Both the position numbers and the translations under genes were made by a program. DNA of 64,000 nt from Alligator mississippiensis (taxonomy: Eukaryota; Chordata; Crocodylia; Alligatoridae): contig NC_081828.1 of assembly GCF_030867095.1 (NCBI RefSeq), forward strand, positions 201,001-265,000. Reading direction: 5' to 3'. Within the stretch, counting starts at the first letter, position 1. Every line of letters begins with the position of its first letter. The notes under the pieces were generated by a model, which was not told the DNA's origin, ran no database searches, and saw only the letters and a list, made by a program, of their open reading frames with translations. Shown here in pieces: positions 57,001-64,000 of this stretch.

Positions 57001-60000
57001 AGGGGTTGACGTTGTTTACTTAGACTTCAGGAAGGCCTTCGATACGGTATCCCACCCCATACTGGTGAACAAGTTAAGAGGCTGTGACTTGGATGACTAC
57101 ACAGTCCGGTGGGTGGCGAATTGGCTGGAGGTTCGCACCCAGAGAGTCGTAGTGGATGGGTCAGCTTCGACCTGGAAGGGTGTGGGCAGTGGGGTCCCGC
57201 AGGGCTCGGTCCTTGGACCGATAATCTTCAATGTCTTCATCAGCGACTTGGACGAGGGAGTGAAGTGTACTCTGTCCAAGTTTGCGGATGACACAAAGCT
57301 ATGGGGAGAAGTGGGCATCTGGAGGGCAGGGAACAGCTGCAAGCAGACCTGGACAGGTTGGACAAGTGGGCAGAAAGCAACAGAATGCAATTCAAGGAGA
57401 AATGGAAAGTGCTGCACCTAGGGAGGAAAAATGTCCAGCACACCTACTGCCTAGGAAATGACCTGCTCGGTGGCACGGAAGCGGAAAGGGATCTTGGAGT
57501 CCTAGTGGACTCCAAGATGAACATGAGTCGGCAGTGTGACGAAGCCATCAGAAAAAAAAAAAAAAAAGCTAATGGCATTTTATCGTGCATCAGCAGATGC
57601 ATGACGAATAGGTCCAAGGAGGTGATACTTCCCCTCTATCGGGCTCTGGTCAGACTGCAGTTGGAATACTGCTTGCAATTTTGGGCGCCGCACTTCAAGA
57701 GGGATGGAGATAACTTGGAGAGGGTCCAGAGAAGGGCCACTCGTATGGTTAAGGGCTTGCAGGCCAAGTGCTATGAGGAGAGACTGGGGCACCTGGACCT
57801 CTTCAGCCTCCACAACAGAAGGTTGAGAGGCGACCTTGTGGCTGCCTATAAGTTCATCACAGGGGCACAGAAGGGAATTGGTGAGGTTTTACTCACCAAG
57901 GCGCCCCTGGGGGTTACAAGAAATAATGGCCACAAGCTAGCAGAGAGCAGATTTAGATTGGACATTAGGAAGAACTTCTTCACAGTTCGAGTGGCCAAGG
58001 TCTGGAACGGGCTCCCAAGGGAGGTGGTGCTCTCCCCTACCCTGGGGGTCTTCAAGAGGAGGTTAGATAGGCATCTAGCTGGGGTCATCTAGACCCAGCA
58101 CTCTTTCCTGCCTATGCAGGGAGTCGGACTTGATGAACTATTGAGGTCCCTTCCGACCCTAGCATCTATGAATCTATGGAACGACCGAGGGAAGACAGGA
58201 CCAAAACATCATCCACCCAATCTGAAGGCAATCATCATCAAAAACGCAGGAGGTGAGGCCCCCCTAGTGAACCGACCTGAAGTTGTTCCAATAACCAAGC
58301 TGTTCATCCCTAAGAATAATGGCAAGGCTAGAGAGGAATCCCCATATGAGACGCACCGGAGAGAGACACGGAAGACTACACCACCAATCAGTTAAATTCA
58401 CCATACAGTGTAGAGTGGGTAAGATAACTAGTAGGGTGAAAGTGCTTGACTTTAGGAAGGCTAACTTCAGTGTTCTCAGGAGTTTAATCAGTGATGCCCT
58501 GCAGGATAGGAGTATTGGTGAGATGGGAGTTCAGGAAGGGTGGTTGTTCCTAAAGGAAGTGATCCTTTGAGCACAGAGAGAGATGATCCCAGTGTGAGGG
58601 AAAGGAGGGAAAGGGGCCAAAAAACTTACTTGGCTAAACACAGAAATCCAGGGGAGCCTATGGGCAAAGAAAGAGGCATATAGGCAGGGGAAGCTACCAA
58701 GGAGAAGTATACCTATTTGACCTGCACTTGCAGGGAGGTAGTTAGAAAGGCCAAAGCAACTACAGAGCTGAGGCTGGCAGCACAAATGAAAGACAACAAA
58801 AAGTATTTTTTTAGGTATGTAGGGAGTAGAAGGAAGGTGCAGGGCAACATAGGACCCCTACTGAACAAGCAGGAGCAAATAGTGACAGACAGGGGGGACA
58901 AGGCTGAGCTCTTCAGTGAGTTTTTTGCCTCAGTGTTCCTGAACAAGGGTCAAGATAAGTCTCCTAGCAGGTTCTTAGATGGTTATCAAAGGGACACCAG
59001 CCTACCACCTGTTGATGCTGACTTGGTGCAGAGTCACTTGGATGGACTGGATGTGTTTAAGTCAGCAGGCCCAGATGAGCTGCATCCGAGGGTACTGAAG
59101 GAGTTGGCCAGTGTCATCGCAGAACCACTGGCACGGCTGTTTGTGTGCTCGTGGCACTTGGGTCAGGTCCCAGAGAACTGGAAAAGGCCTAATGTGGTCT
59201 CTATTTTCAAGAAGGGGAGGAAGGAGGATCTGAGTAATTATAGGCCAGTCAGTCTCACCTCCATCCTTGGAAGTCTTTGAAACAATTATTAAGGATCATA
59301 TTTGTATGAGTCCAGCGGGACAAATAATGCAGCAGGGCAACCAGCATGGATTTTGTAGCTGGTAGATCATGCCCGACTAATCTGGTTTCATTTTATGACC
59401 AGGAGTAGAGGTGGATGTCATTTTCTTGGATTTTAGGAAGACCTTCGATATGGTATTTCATCCCATTCTCATAAATAAATTAAGAGGCTGTGACTTAGAT
59501 GTTTACATCGTCTAGTGGGTGGCAAATTGGCTTGGGGGTCGCACCCAGAGAGCGGTAGTAGACGGGTTGGTATTGACCTGGAAGGATGTGGGTAGTGGGG
59601 TTCTGCAAGGCTCCCACTACCCATCCTTGGACCTGTACTCTTCAATGTCTTCATCAGTGACTTGGATGTGGGTGTGAAGTGTACTCTGTTCAAGTTTGCA
59701 GATGATACTAAATTGTGGGGTGAAGTGAACACTCCGGAGGGTAGGGAATGATTGCAGGCAGACCTGGACAGGTTGGGAGAGTGGACAGAACACAATAGGA
59801 TGCAGTTCAACAAGGACAAATGCAGAGTGCTGCACCTAGGGCATAAAAATATCTAGCACGCATACGAGCTGGGGAATAACCCTCTCAGCAGCACAGAACT
59901 GGAAAGGGATTTCAGAGTCATAATGTACTCTAAGATTAACATGAGTCGTCAGTGTGACAATCATCAGCAAAGCAAACCACCCTTTATCATGCATCAGCAG

Positions 60001-63000
60001 ATGCATGACAAATAGAACCAAGAAGGTGATACTTCCCCTCTATGCGGCATTGGTCAGACCGCACTTGGAGTACTGCATCCAGTTTGGGCATTGTACTTTA
60101 AGAAAGATGCAGATAACCTTGAGAGGGTCCAGAGGAGGGCCACTCATGTAGTTAAGGGTTTGCAGGCCAAGCCCTATGAGGAGAGACTAACGGACCTGGA
60201 CCTTTTCAGCTGCTGCAAGAGAAGTCTGAGAGGTGATCTTGTGGCCGCCTACAAATTTATTAGGGGAGTGCAGCAAGGAATCGGAGATGCTCTGTTCACC
60301 AGGGCGCCTCTTGGGGTAACAAGGAACAATCTTCACAAACTGACAGAGAGCAGACTTAAGCTAGATATTAGGAAAAACTTATTCACGGTAAAGGTGGCCA
60401 CAATTTGGAATGGGCTTCCAAGGGAGGTGGTGCTCTCCCCTACCTTGGGGGTCTTTAAGAGAAGGCTAGATAGGCATCTGGCTGGGGTCATCTGACCTCA
60501 GCACGCTTTCCTGCCCAGGCAGGGGGTCAGTCTTGATGATCTGTTGAGGTCCCTGCCGACCCTAGCATCTATGAATCTGTTAGCAGAAATAATATAGCTA
60601 TACAAAAGCAGGTAGCTCTTCACTCTACCTGCATAACACAGGCTTTAGGCCATCATTTTTAGCAAATGTCCCTTGTACATTTACTTGCTAAGTGGTGTTA
60701 CTTCCTTCACTTTGGTATGGTTATGAGAAAGCAATATATTAAGATTCATTTGGGTTTCCTTTCATAGATGGGGAGAGAGGAGATTTTTTGTGGGATCCCC
60801 GTGTTAAAATATTGGCAGAAAGTCAATAGATGCCTGAGCAGCAATTGGGATAAATCCTGCTATAAATTAGTTGCAACTGTTCAAAACTGTCAAGCTCTGT
60901 GAATATGAATGAGTGAAGAACTCATTAATCACATTACATAGAATGAACTCCCTCTCCATAGTAGGACTATACCTATCCTCTGAACAGTCACTACTGCAGA
61001 CAGAGCATGAATTAATACAAGGGTAGCCAACTTGCAGCATGAGTGCCACAGCTGGCACAGGCAGCCTCTGTGGCATGTGCCAGATCAGGGAGGGGACAGG
61101 TAACATAGCAGCAGCAGAAAGGGCAGATAGCAAAGCAGCAGATAGGGCAGGGTGAAGAAAACAGAGTAGGAGGTTGGGCTAGAGACAGAATAGGAAGCAG
61201 AAAGCACAGCTGCAGATTAGGTAGAAGAAGGGGATAAGAGTGGTGCTCTGGGAGGGGCATCAGAGTGGCTGCTCTTCAGCACACCTGCCAAAAGGGTACT
61301 CTCACCACCCCTCCCCACCCTGAACTTATACGTGAGTATTTCACCCTGCCTGTGAAAGACCAAACTCCCCACTGCAAGCTACAGACATTTACCTTCACAA
61401 CTGAAAACACATACAGAGCCAATGGGAACCCAATGCAGACTATGAAAAACATTTGAAGGTAAGAGCACTGGGTCTGATTCCCTAAGCAGATGAGCAACTG
61501 TGTACTATGCTAAGTCTTGAATAGTTTTCAAAGGTTCATAGATTTCATAGTCATTAGGGCTGGAAGGGACCTCGGAAGATCATCGAGTCCAACCCCCTGC
61601 CTCAAGGGCAGGAAGTCAGCTGGGGTCATAGGATCCCAGCAAGATAAGCATGCTCTGCTCCTCCCCTTCCCCCCCGCTGCTGTGGCAAGGATGGGGGGAG
61701 TGGGCCCAGTCCCCAAGCAGCAGGAGGGAAGGGGGAAGCGGGCCAGGATGGGGGGGGACCATGTCACTGACTCACCCACTCCCTCCGTCATTTTTTATGG
61801 GCAATTGGCTAGTGTTCTTTATATCAGTGCCAATCTGATATTGGGCCTATGTATCGGTGCACCGCTAATACAAAGCTGCATTGCTGTTATCCACTGTAGG
61901 GATGAGCTCTTCTCTAAGCATGTCACCATATAATTATATTCCCCAATGAGACAGACAGATGCCTACTATCTGTATAGTCATTAATTAAGGATTTCTCACT
62001 GCATTTTTAAGCTCTGAAATACTCTGCATTTCAGGTAATTTTATTGTTTCACAGGCTGGGGAAACATAGACTATTGTTAATGTTCCTCCCTAGGAGGCAT
62101 TGAGTGTTGGCTGCAGCCAAGGCTGGGGATTTTGAAGGCTGGGGCATACTATCATGTTTTTTGAGACTTAGAGAGATTCCTGGATAGAGGGTCTTGCCCC
62201 TCCACATAAGTTCAGACTGATTTGCCATATTGGGGGTCAGGAAGAATTTTACCTTGTGGTCAGATTAGTATGGACTGTGAGGGGTTTTGCCTTCCTCTGG
62301 AGCAGGGGGCATCCTTGCTGCGATTCCTTTCCTCCTGGGATGTCTTGAGTGTATATTAACAACCTTGGCTGCCATGATCCCTATGCTTTACCTTTGGCAG
62401 TTTTAGGTGTTATGTCATGTTGTGTCTGGGTTGACTGTAGTTTTGCTAAAAGGTTGGACAGTGGATTTGTACTGGATGGGTTTGGATAGGGGTGATCCTG
62501 CCTCAGGCATTGGTTGGACTAGATGATCTATGGAGGTTCCTTTCAGCCCTACTTTTTTCTGTGTAACCAAAAGTGTCTGGTGACATGCCAACACAACCTC
62601 CTTCATTGTATAACAGTGCACAAGCGAGTCTGTGCTACTGCAAACCTGTCCTACTTTTCCCCATGGGTTTGAGACCTCAAATACCTGACCTTGCTTTAAA
62701 TCATCATCTCTATGATAGTGACAGAGCAAGGTAATAAAGGCGGATACTAGTGGTATAAATGGCCCTTGTCAGTGCAAGGCTTGGCATCTTCCTAACTCTT
62801 CATGGGTCAGTAGATTGGGCTGTGATATTGACTGGATTGACTCTTCTTTTGCAGCACTTTGGAGCTGTATAAGGAGTACCAGGAGGAGGCGTATGCAGTC
62901 TCTCTTCACCCCACTGGCCTTTATATTGTGGTTGGGTTTTCTGACAAACTGCGCCTTATGAACCTGCTAATTGATGACATCCGTACTTTTAAGGAATTCA

Positions 63001-63551
63001 CTGTGAGAGGGTGCAGAGAGGTGAGGAGCAATGCAGAAGTTGAGTTCAAGGGAGTTTGGAAGATGGGGTAAGCAGAATGGCAATGTGGGAATTGGGACAG
63101 GGGAGCAAAGAGGAGACTGCGGTGAATGCTGAGAGATCTGGGAAAAGAGGCATAAGTGAAAAGGGGCACAACAAGAACTATAGGCCTGGTGTCTGAAGAA
63201 GAGGCAAGCTGGGGGACACTTCTAGGAGTGGAGGTTACAGGAGAAACAAGGCAGCTAACAGCGCTGGGGGAGAAGGGCATCATAAAAGATGGCAGCCAGA
63301 CTTGGAAGTTTCTTTCTGTGTGACATTCAAACACTGGGTGACTGTTGTAACATCAGTAGGAGACTGGGAGAATGGATTCCTCTCTTCAGGGTTTCACTGC
63401 ACCTTCAGTAGTGACTGGGTATGCTTTCTCTCTGCAGTGTGTCTTCAGTAATGGGGGACATCTTTTTGCTGCAGTTAATGGAAATGTGATTCACGTCTAC
63501 TCTACCACCAGTTTTGAAAACATTAATAATCTGAAAGGACACAATGGGAAG
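43582..63551 (+). CDS. CFAP57: CFAP57 (WDR65) ciliary WD-repeat protein, exons 1-8, 3' part outside
   Basis: CFAP57 is an axonemal protein of motile cilia, linked to inner dynein arm assembly. It has N-terminal WD40 repeats and a C-terminal coiled coil. Exons: 43,582-43,738; 44,365-44,681; 46,145-46,431; 46,622-46,829; 49,669-49,821; 55,366-55,499; 62,855-63,020; 63,438-63,551. All introns are GT-AG and in phase, giving 512 codons so far (human total about 1,250). Exon 1 reads [14 protein letters not shown] (human [14 protein letters not shown]). Exon 2 carries [18 protein letters not shown], exon 4 [19 protein letters not shown], exon 6 [20 protein letters not shown], exon 7 [14 protein letters not shown] and exon 8 [19 protein letters not shown]. 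The variable loop at the exon 3/4 junction is shorter than in human. Coiled-coil exons must lie right of the window. Confidence 0.96.
45044..45070 (+). repeat. (CA)n microsatellite
   Basis: An uninterrupted AC/CA run of about 27 bases in CFAP57 intron 2, followed by GGAGAGAGAGA. Confidence 0.95.
45195..45440 (+). mobile_element. Ancient CR1/L3-like LINE fragment (CFAP57 intron 2)
   Basis: Decayed CR1 C-terminal text: CATTTTGGGCACTATACTTC, AAGAAAGATGT, GAAGAGTCCAGAGGAGAG and TGATAGCAATCTTCA. Confidence 0.65.
45466..45991. mobile_element. Helitron-like ends in head-to-head arrangement
   Basis: The left end TCCAATATAATAAAAGGC with TCTGTC repeats, and the right end read in reverse (TCTCATATTATAAAAACC, with GTCTGTC repeats), are both 5'-type ends of the family seen at 41,125. 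The right half in reverse also shares GCTCTGATTGGCTG..CAG and GGGTGCTCC with that copy. The block is therefore either two elements head to head or one element with long terminal inverted repeats. The GC-rich middle (45,540-45,890) has no recognisable protein. Confidence 0.5.
47140..48150 (+). mobile_element. CR1 LINE, 5'-truncated (CFAP57 intron 4)
   Basis: A 229-codon frame (47,150-47,839) covers [29 protein letters not shown] and SREVI-like text. A second frame (47,836-48,060) holds [20 protein letters not shown] to [13 protein letters not shown]. One frame change separates them. The tail (GGACTAGATGTGACCTCC) differs from the 10.1-kb type, so it is another CR1 subfamily. Confidence 0.92.
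48543..49060 (-). mobile_element. CR1 LINE 3' fragment (CFAP57 intron 4)
   Basis: The reverse-strand CR1 tail starts at 48,543 (ATAGATTCATAGATGCTACT), followed by the C-terminal coding part ([20 protein letters not shown], 48,665-48,883). Truncated near 49,060. Confidence 0.9.
49822..50664. other. CFAP57 intron 5, left: C/T-rich stretch, nothing named
   Basis: The plus strand is pyrimidine-rich between about 50,080 and 50,300 (CCCCTGTCACTTGCCCC and similar). Open frames on both strands here look compositional. The stretch may be a decayed DNA element, with no clear ends. Confidence 0.35.
50665..51735 (+). mobile_element. CR1 LINE with internal deletion (CFAP57 intron 5)
   Basis: The motif A region (AGCAAGTTATGCCTGACCAA) is followed almost directly by the C-terminal half. 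A single frame (50,789-51,637) carries [20 protein letters not shown] through [13 protein letters not shown], so the FADD-containing part is missing. It ends in ACTATGAAACTATGAAAC tail repeats. Confidence 0.9.
51736..52480 (+). mobile_element. Second, older CR1 LINE fragment abutting the previous one
   Basis: Starts at [20 protein letters not shown] and follows CR1 order: [38 protein letters not shown], and QAIEQAA-type text to 52,470. Frame is lost repeatedly and the FADD box is degraded. It belongs to the 15.2-kb and 19.8-kb subfamily. Confidence 0.85.
52508..52605. repeat. Palindromic hairpin, MITE-like
   Basis: Two nested inverted repeats. The outer arms are TTAATGGCA (52,510-52,518) and TGCCATTAA (52,592-52,600). 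The inner arms are TACAAAGTTA (52,533-52,542) and TAACTTTGTA (52,562-52,571), with a partly paired CTACAC/GTGTTA next to the T-rich loop. The RNA would fold into a long imperfect hairpin. Confidence 0.6.
53030..53560 (-). repeat. Diverged interspersed repeat, same type as 62,080-62,580
   Basis: The reverse strand shares the order GGGTCAGGAAGGAAT..CCCATGGTCAGACTGGTATGGA with the plus-strand element at 62.2 kb (GGGTCAGGAAGAATTTTACC, GGTCAGATTAGTATGGACTG). Family name uncertain. Such modules occur at CR1 or SINE 3' ends in reptiles. Confidence 0.45.
53812..54450 (-). mobile_element. CR1 LINE 3' fragment (CFAP57 intron 5)
   Basis: The tail ATTCATAGATTCATAGATGT is at the low end. The coding part 54,170-54,439 reads [20 protein letters not shown] and [18 protein letters not shown] in reverse. 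It belongs to the subfamily of the 50.7-kb copy (QQGRPYE). Confidence 0.9.
54740..54962. mobile_element. MITE-like element with 21-bp hairpin
   Basis: Arms TAATTCTACTGAGCATTAGC (54,780-54,799) and GCTAATGCACAGTAGAATTA (54,819-54,838) pair with one mismatch around a 19-base loop. Further CTACTGCACATTAGCA copies follow. The edges TGTCTACATTA and AATGTGTAGATGCACCCA are approximately inverted (TGGGTGCATCTACACATT), giving a short TIR. Confidence 0.6.
56030..56880. other. Unassigned repeat-like block left of a CR1
   Basis: Moderately GC-rich with open frames on both strands (for example 56,093-56,920 minus, 56,148-56,687 plus). None has a known motif. It could be a fossil retroelement part that was later hit by the CR1 at 56,885. 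Evidence is weak. Confidence 0.3.
56885..58178 (+). mobile_element. Young CR1 LINE, 5'-truncated (CFAP57 intron 6)
   Basis: Text runs [69 protein letters not shown], then ends [13 protein letters not shown] (stop at 58,090) and the CR1 tail. There is one frame change near 57,310. A run of 16 A at 57,553-57,568 inserts extra lysine codons inside the coding part. It is close in sequence to the 10.1-kb and 38.5-kb copies. Confidence 0.93.
58415..60585 (+). mobile_element. CR1 LINE, the longest copy, 5' part of ORF2 linker included
   Basis: Starts near [20 protein letters not shown]. It then carries [35 protein letters not shown] (58,717-59,280), a decayed reverse transcriptase part (59,330-60,090), and a C-terminal frame 60,091-60,495 ending [13 protein letters not shown]. 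The tail is complete (GCATCTATGAATCTG). Several frame losses make it older than its left neighbour. Confidence 0.92.
61015..61260. mobile_element. Possible TIR-element end related to 30,990
   Basis: GGGTAGCCAACTTGCAGCAT and GGCATGTGCCAGATC resemble the left part of the 30,990 element (GGATAGGCAACCCCCAGCA, GGCATGTGC). The right end was not found. Confidence 0.35.
61535..61645 (-). mobile_element. CR1 LINE 3' tail fragment
   Basis: Reverse-strand CR1 tail: TCATTAGGGCTGGAAGGGAC, GATCATCGAGTCCAACCCCC and GCTGGGGTCATAGGATCCC. Confidence 0.85.
61646..61812 (+). mobile_element. Helitron-like 3' end, third family member
   Basis: It ends TATGGGCAATTGGCTAG, matching the last 15 bases of the 41,125-41,409 element (ATGGGCAATTGGCTAG). 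A weaker hairpin lies before it and T after CTAG. The 5' end is missing. It directly follows a CR1 tail. Confidence 0.5.
62080..62580 (+). repeat. Diverged interspersed repeat with CR1-type 3' tail (CFAP57 intron 6)
   Basis: The right end reads GGTTGGACTAGATGATCTAT, then GGAGGTTCCTTTCAGCCC, the conserved CR1 3' terminus. The left two thirds (GGGTCAGGAAGAATTTTACC etc.) match in reverse the block at 53.03-53.56 kb. It is either an old CR1 3' UTR or a SINE using the CR1 tail. Confidence 0.55.
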
Positions 63552-64000
63552 GTCAGTGTGATGCCTACAACATAATAGGAGTAGCTGAATTAGAACCAGT
63601 GGATATAATTTTATTTTAAAATTCAAAAAAGATTTTGTCTGTGTCCCTCACAAGAGACTATTAAGGAAACTATGTCTTAGGGGAAATTGTATCTTGGCCA
63701 GTTTCTAATCCAAGACAGTACTTTACAAGGACCTGAATAAGTGGTTAGTTTCATCATTGCACAAAACTGATAATATGACAACTTTTGTACTACAGTCAGT
63801 GTTTAATATTGACCTGTAAAATGGGAAACATTGACACAGATTTCATCAGACCATTTATTTCCTATTATTTATTTTAATGTTTTTCCAGTTCATTGCTGAA
63901 ATGCAATATCCTGCAGTGTGCTGATCAGATCATAATTTCCCCAGGGCTGCAAGTCAGCTGCTGATAACCAGCTAATGCAATGTACCAGATACATCTGAAT

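Overview
The window is vertebrate genomic DNA, most likely from a crocodilian (alligator type). It has spliced genes with GT-AG introns, CpG-island promoters and many 5'-truncated CR1 LINE copies. The CR1 3' ends carry a tail I associate with crocodilian and other archosaur or turtle genomes. The species is an inference; no search was run.

Four host genes could be resolved exon by exon against remembered human proteins. (1) PIF1, DNA helicase, minus strand, 12 coding exons, 13,227-25,800. (2) CFAP144 (FAM183A), a ciliary microtubule inner protein, plus strand, 4 exons, 26,028-32,876. (3) EBNA1BP2, a 60S ribosome-assembly factor, minus strand, 9 coding exons, 33,464-43,171. (4) CFAP57 (WDR65), a ciliary WD-repeat protein, plus strand, first 8 exons, 43,582-63,551, running out of the window. 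All reading phases close across every junction. The first two genes diverge from one CpG island (about 24.7-26.5 kb). CFAP144 and EBNA1BP2 converge tail to tail near 33.1-33.3 kb. EBNA1BP2 and CFAP57 diverge from a second CpG island (about 43.1-44.3 kb). In both islands a nuclear growth gene is paired with a ciliary gene, and an RFX X-box-like motif sits just before the ciliary start codon. The PIF1 side carries CCAAT boxes 31 bp apart plus a CHR-like TTTGAA, as in G2/M promoters.

Left arm (1-13.2 kb): a CR1 copy; a 1.5-kb satellite built from TTAGGG repeats in a roughly 60-bp higher-order unit (2.62-4.14 kb); a third CpG island with five CCAAT boxes but no gene I can recognise (4.54-5.76 kb); a degenerate minisatellite; a G-rich tract headed by true TTAGGG repeats; a pair of LTR-like fossils; and a young CR1 nested in an older LINE.

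Introns and the right part hold about 15 CR1 or LINE pieces, several hAT-like elements (one with an 8-bp target duplication), hairpin MITE-like elements, and a small family with Helitron-like ends. I found no RNA gene or CRISPR array, and nothing that is clearly a new biological system. The most unusual items are the telomere-derived satellite, the placement of PIF1 beside CFAP144 (unlinked in human), the missing conserved N-terminus of CFAP144, and the Helitron-like family.
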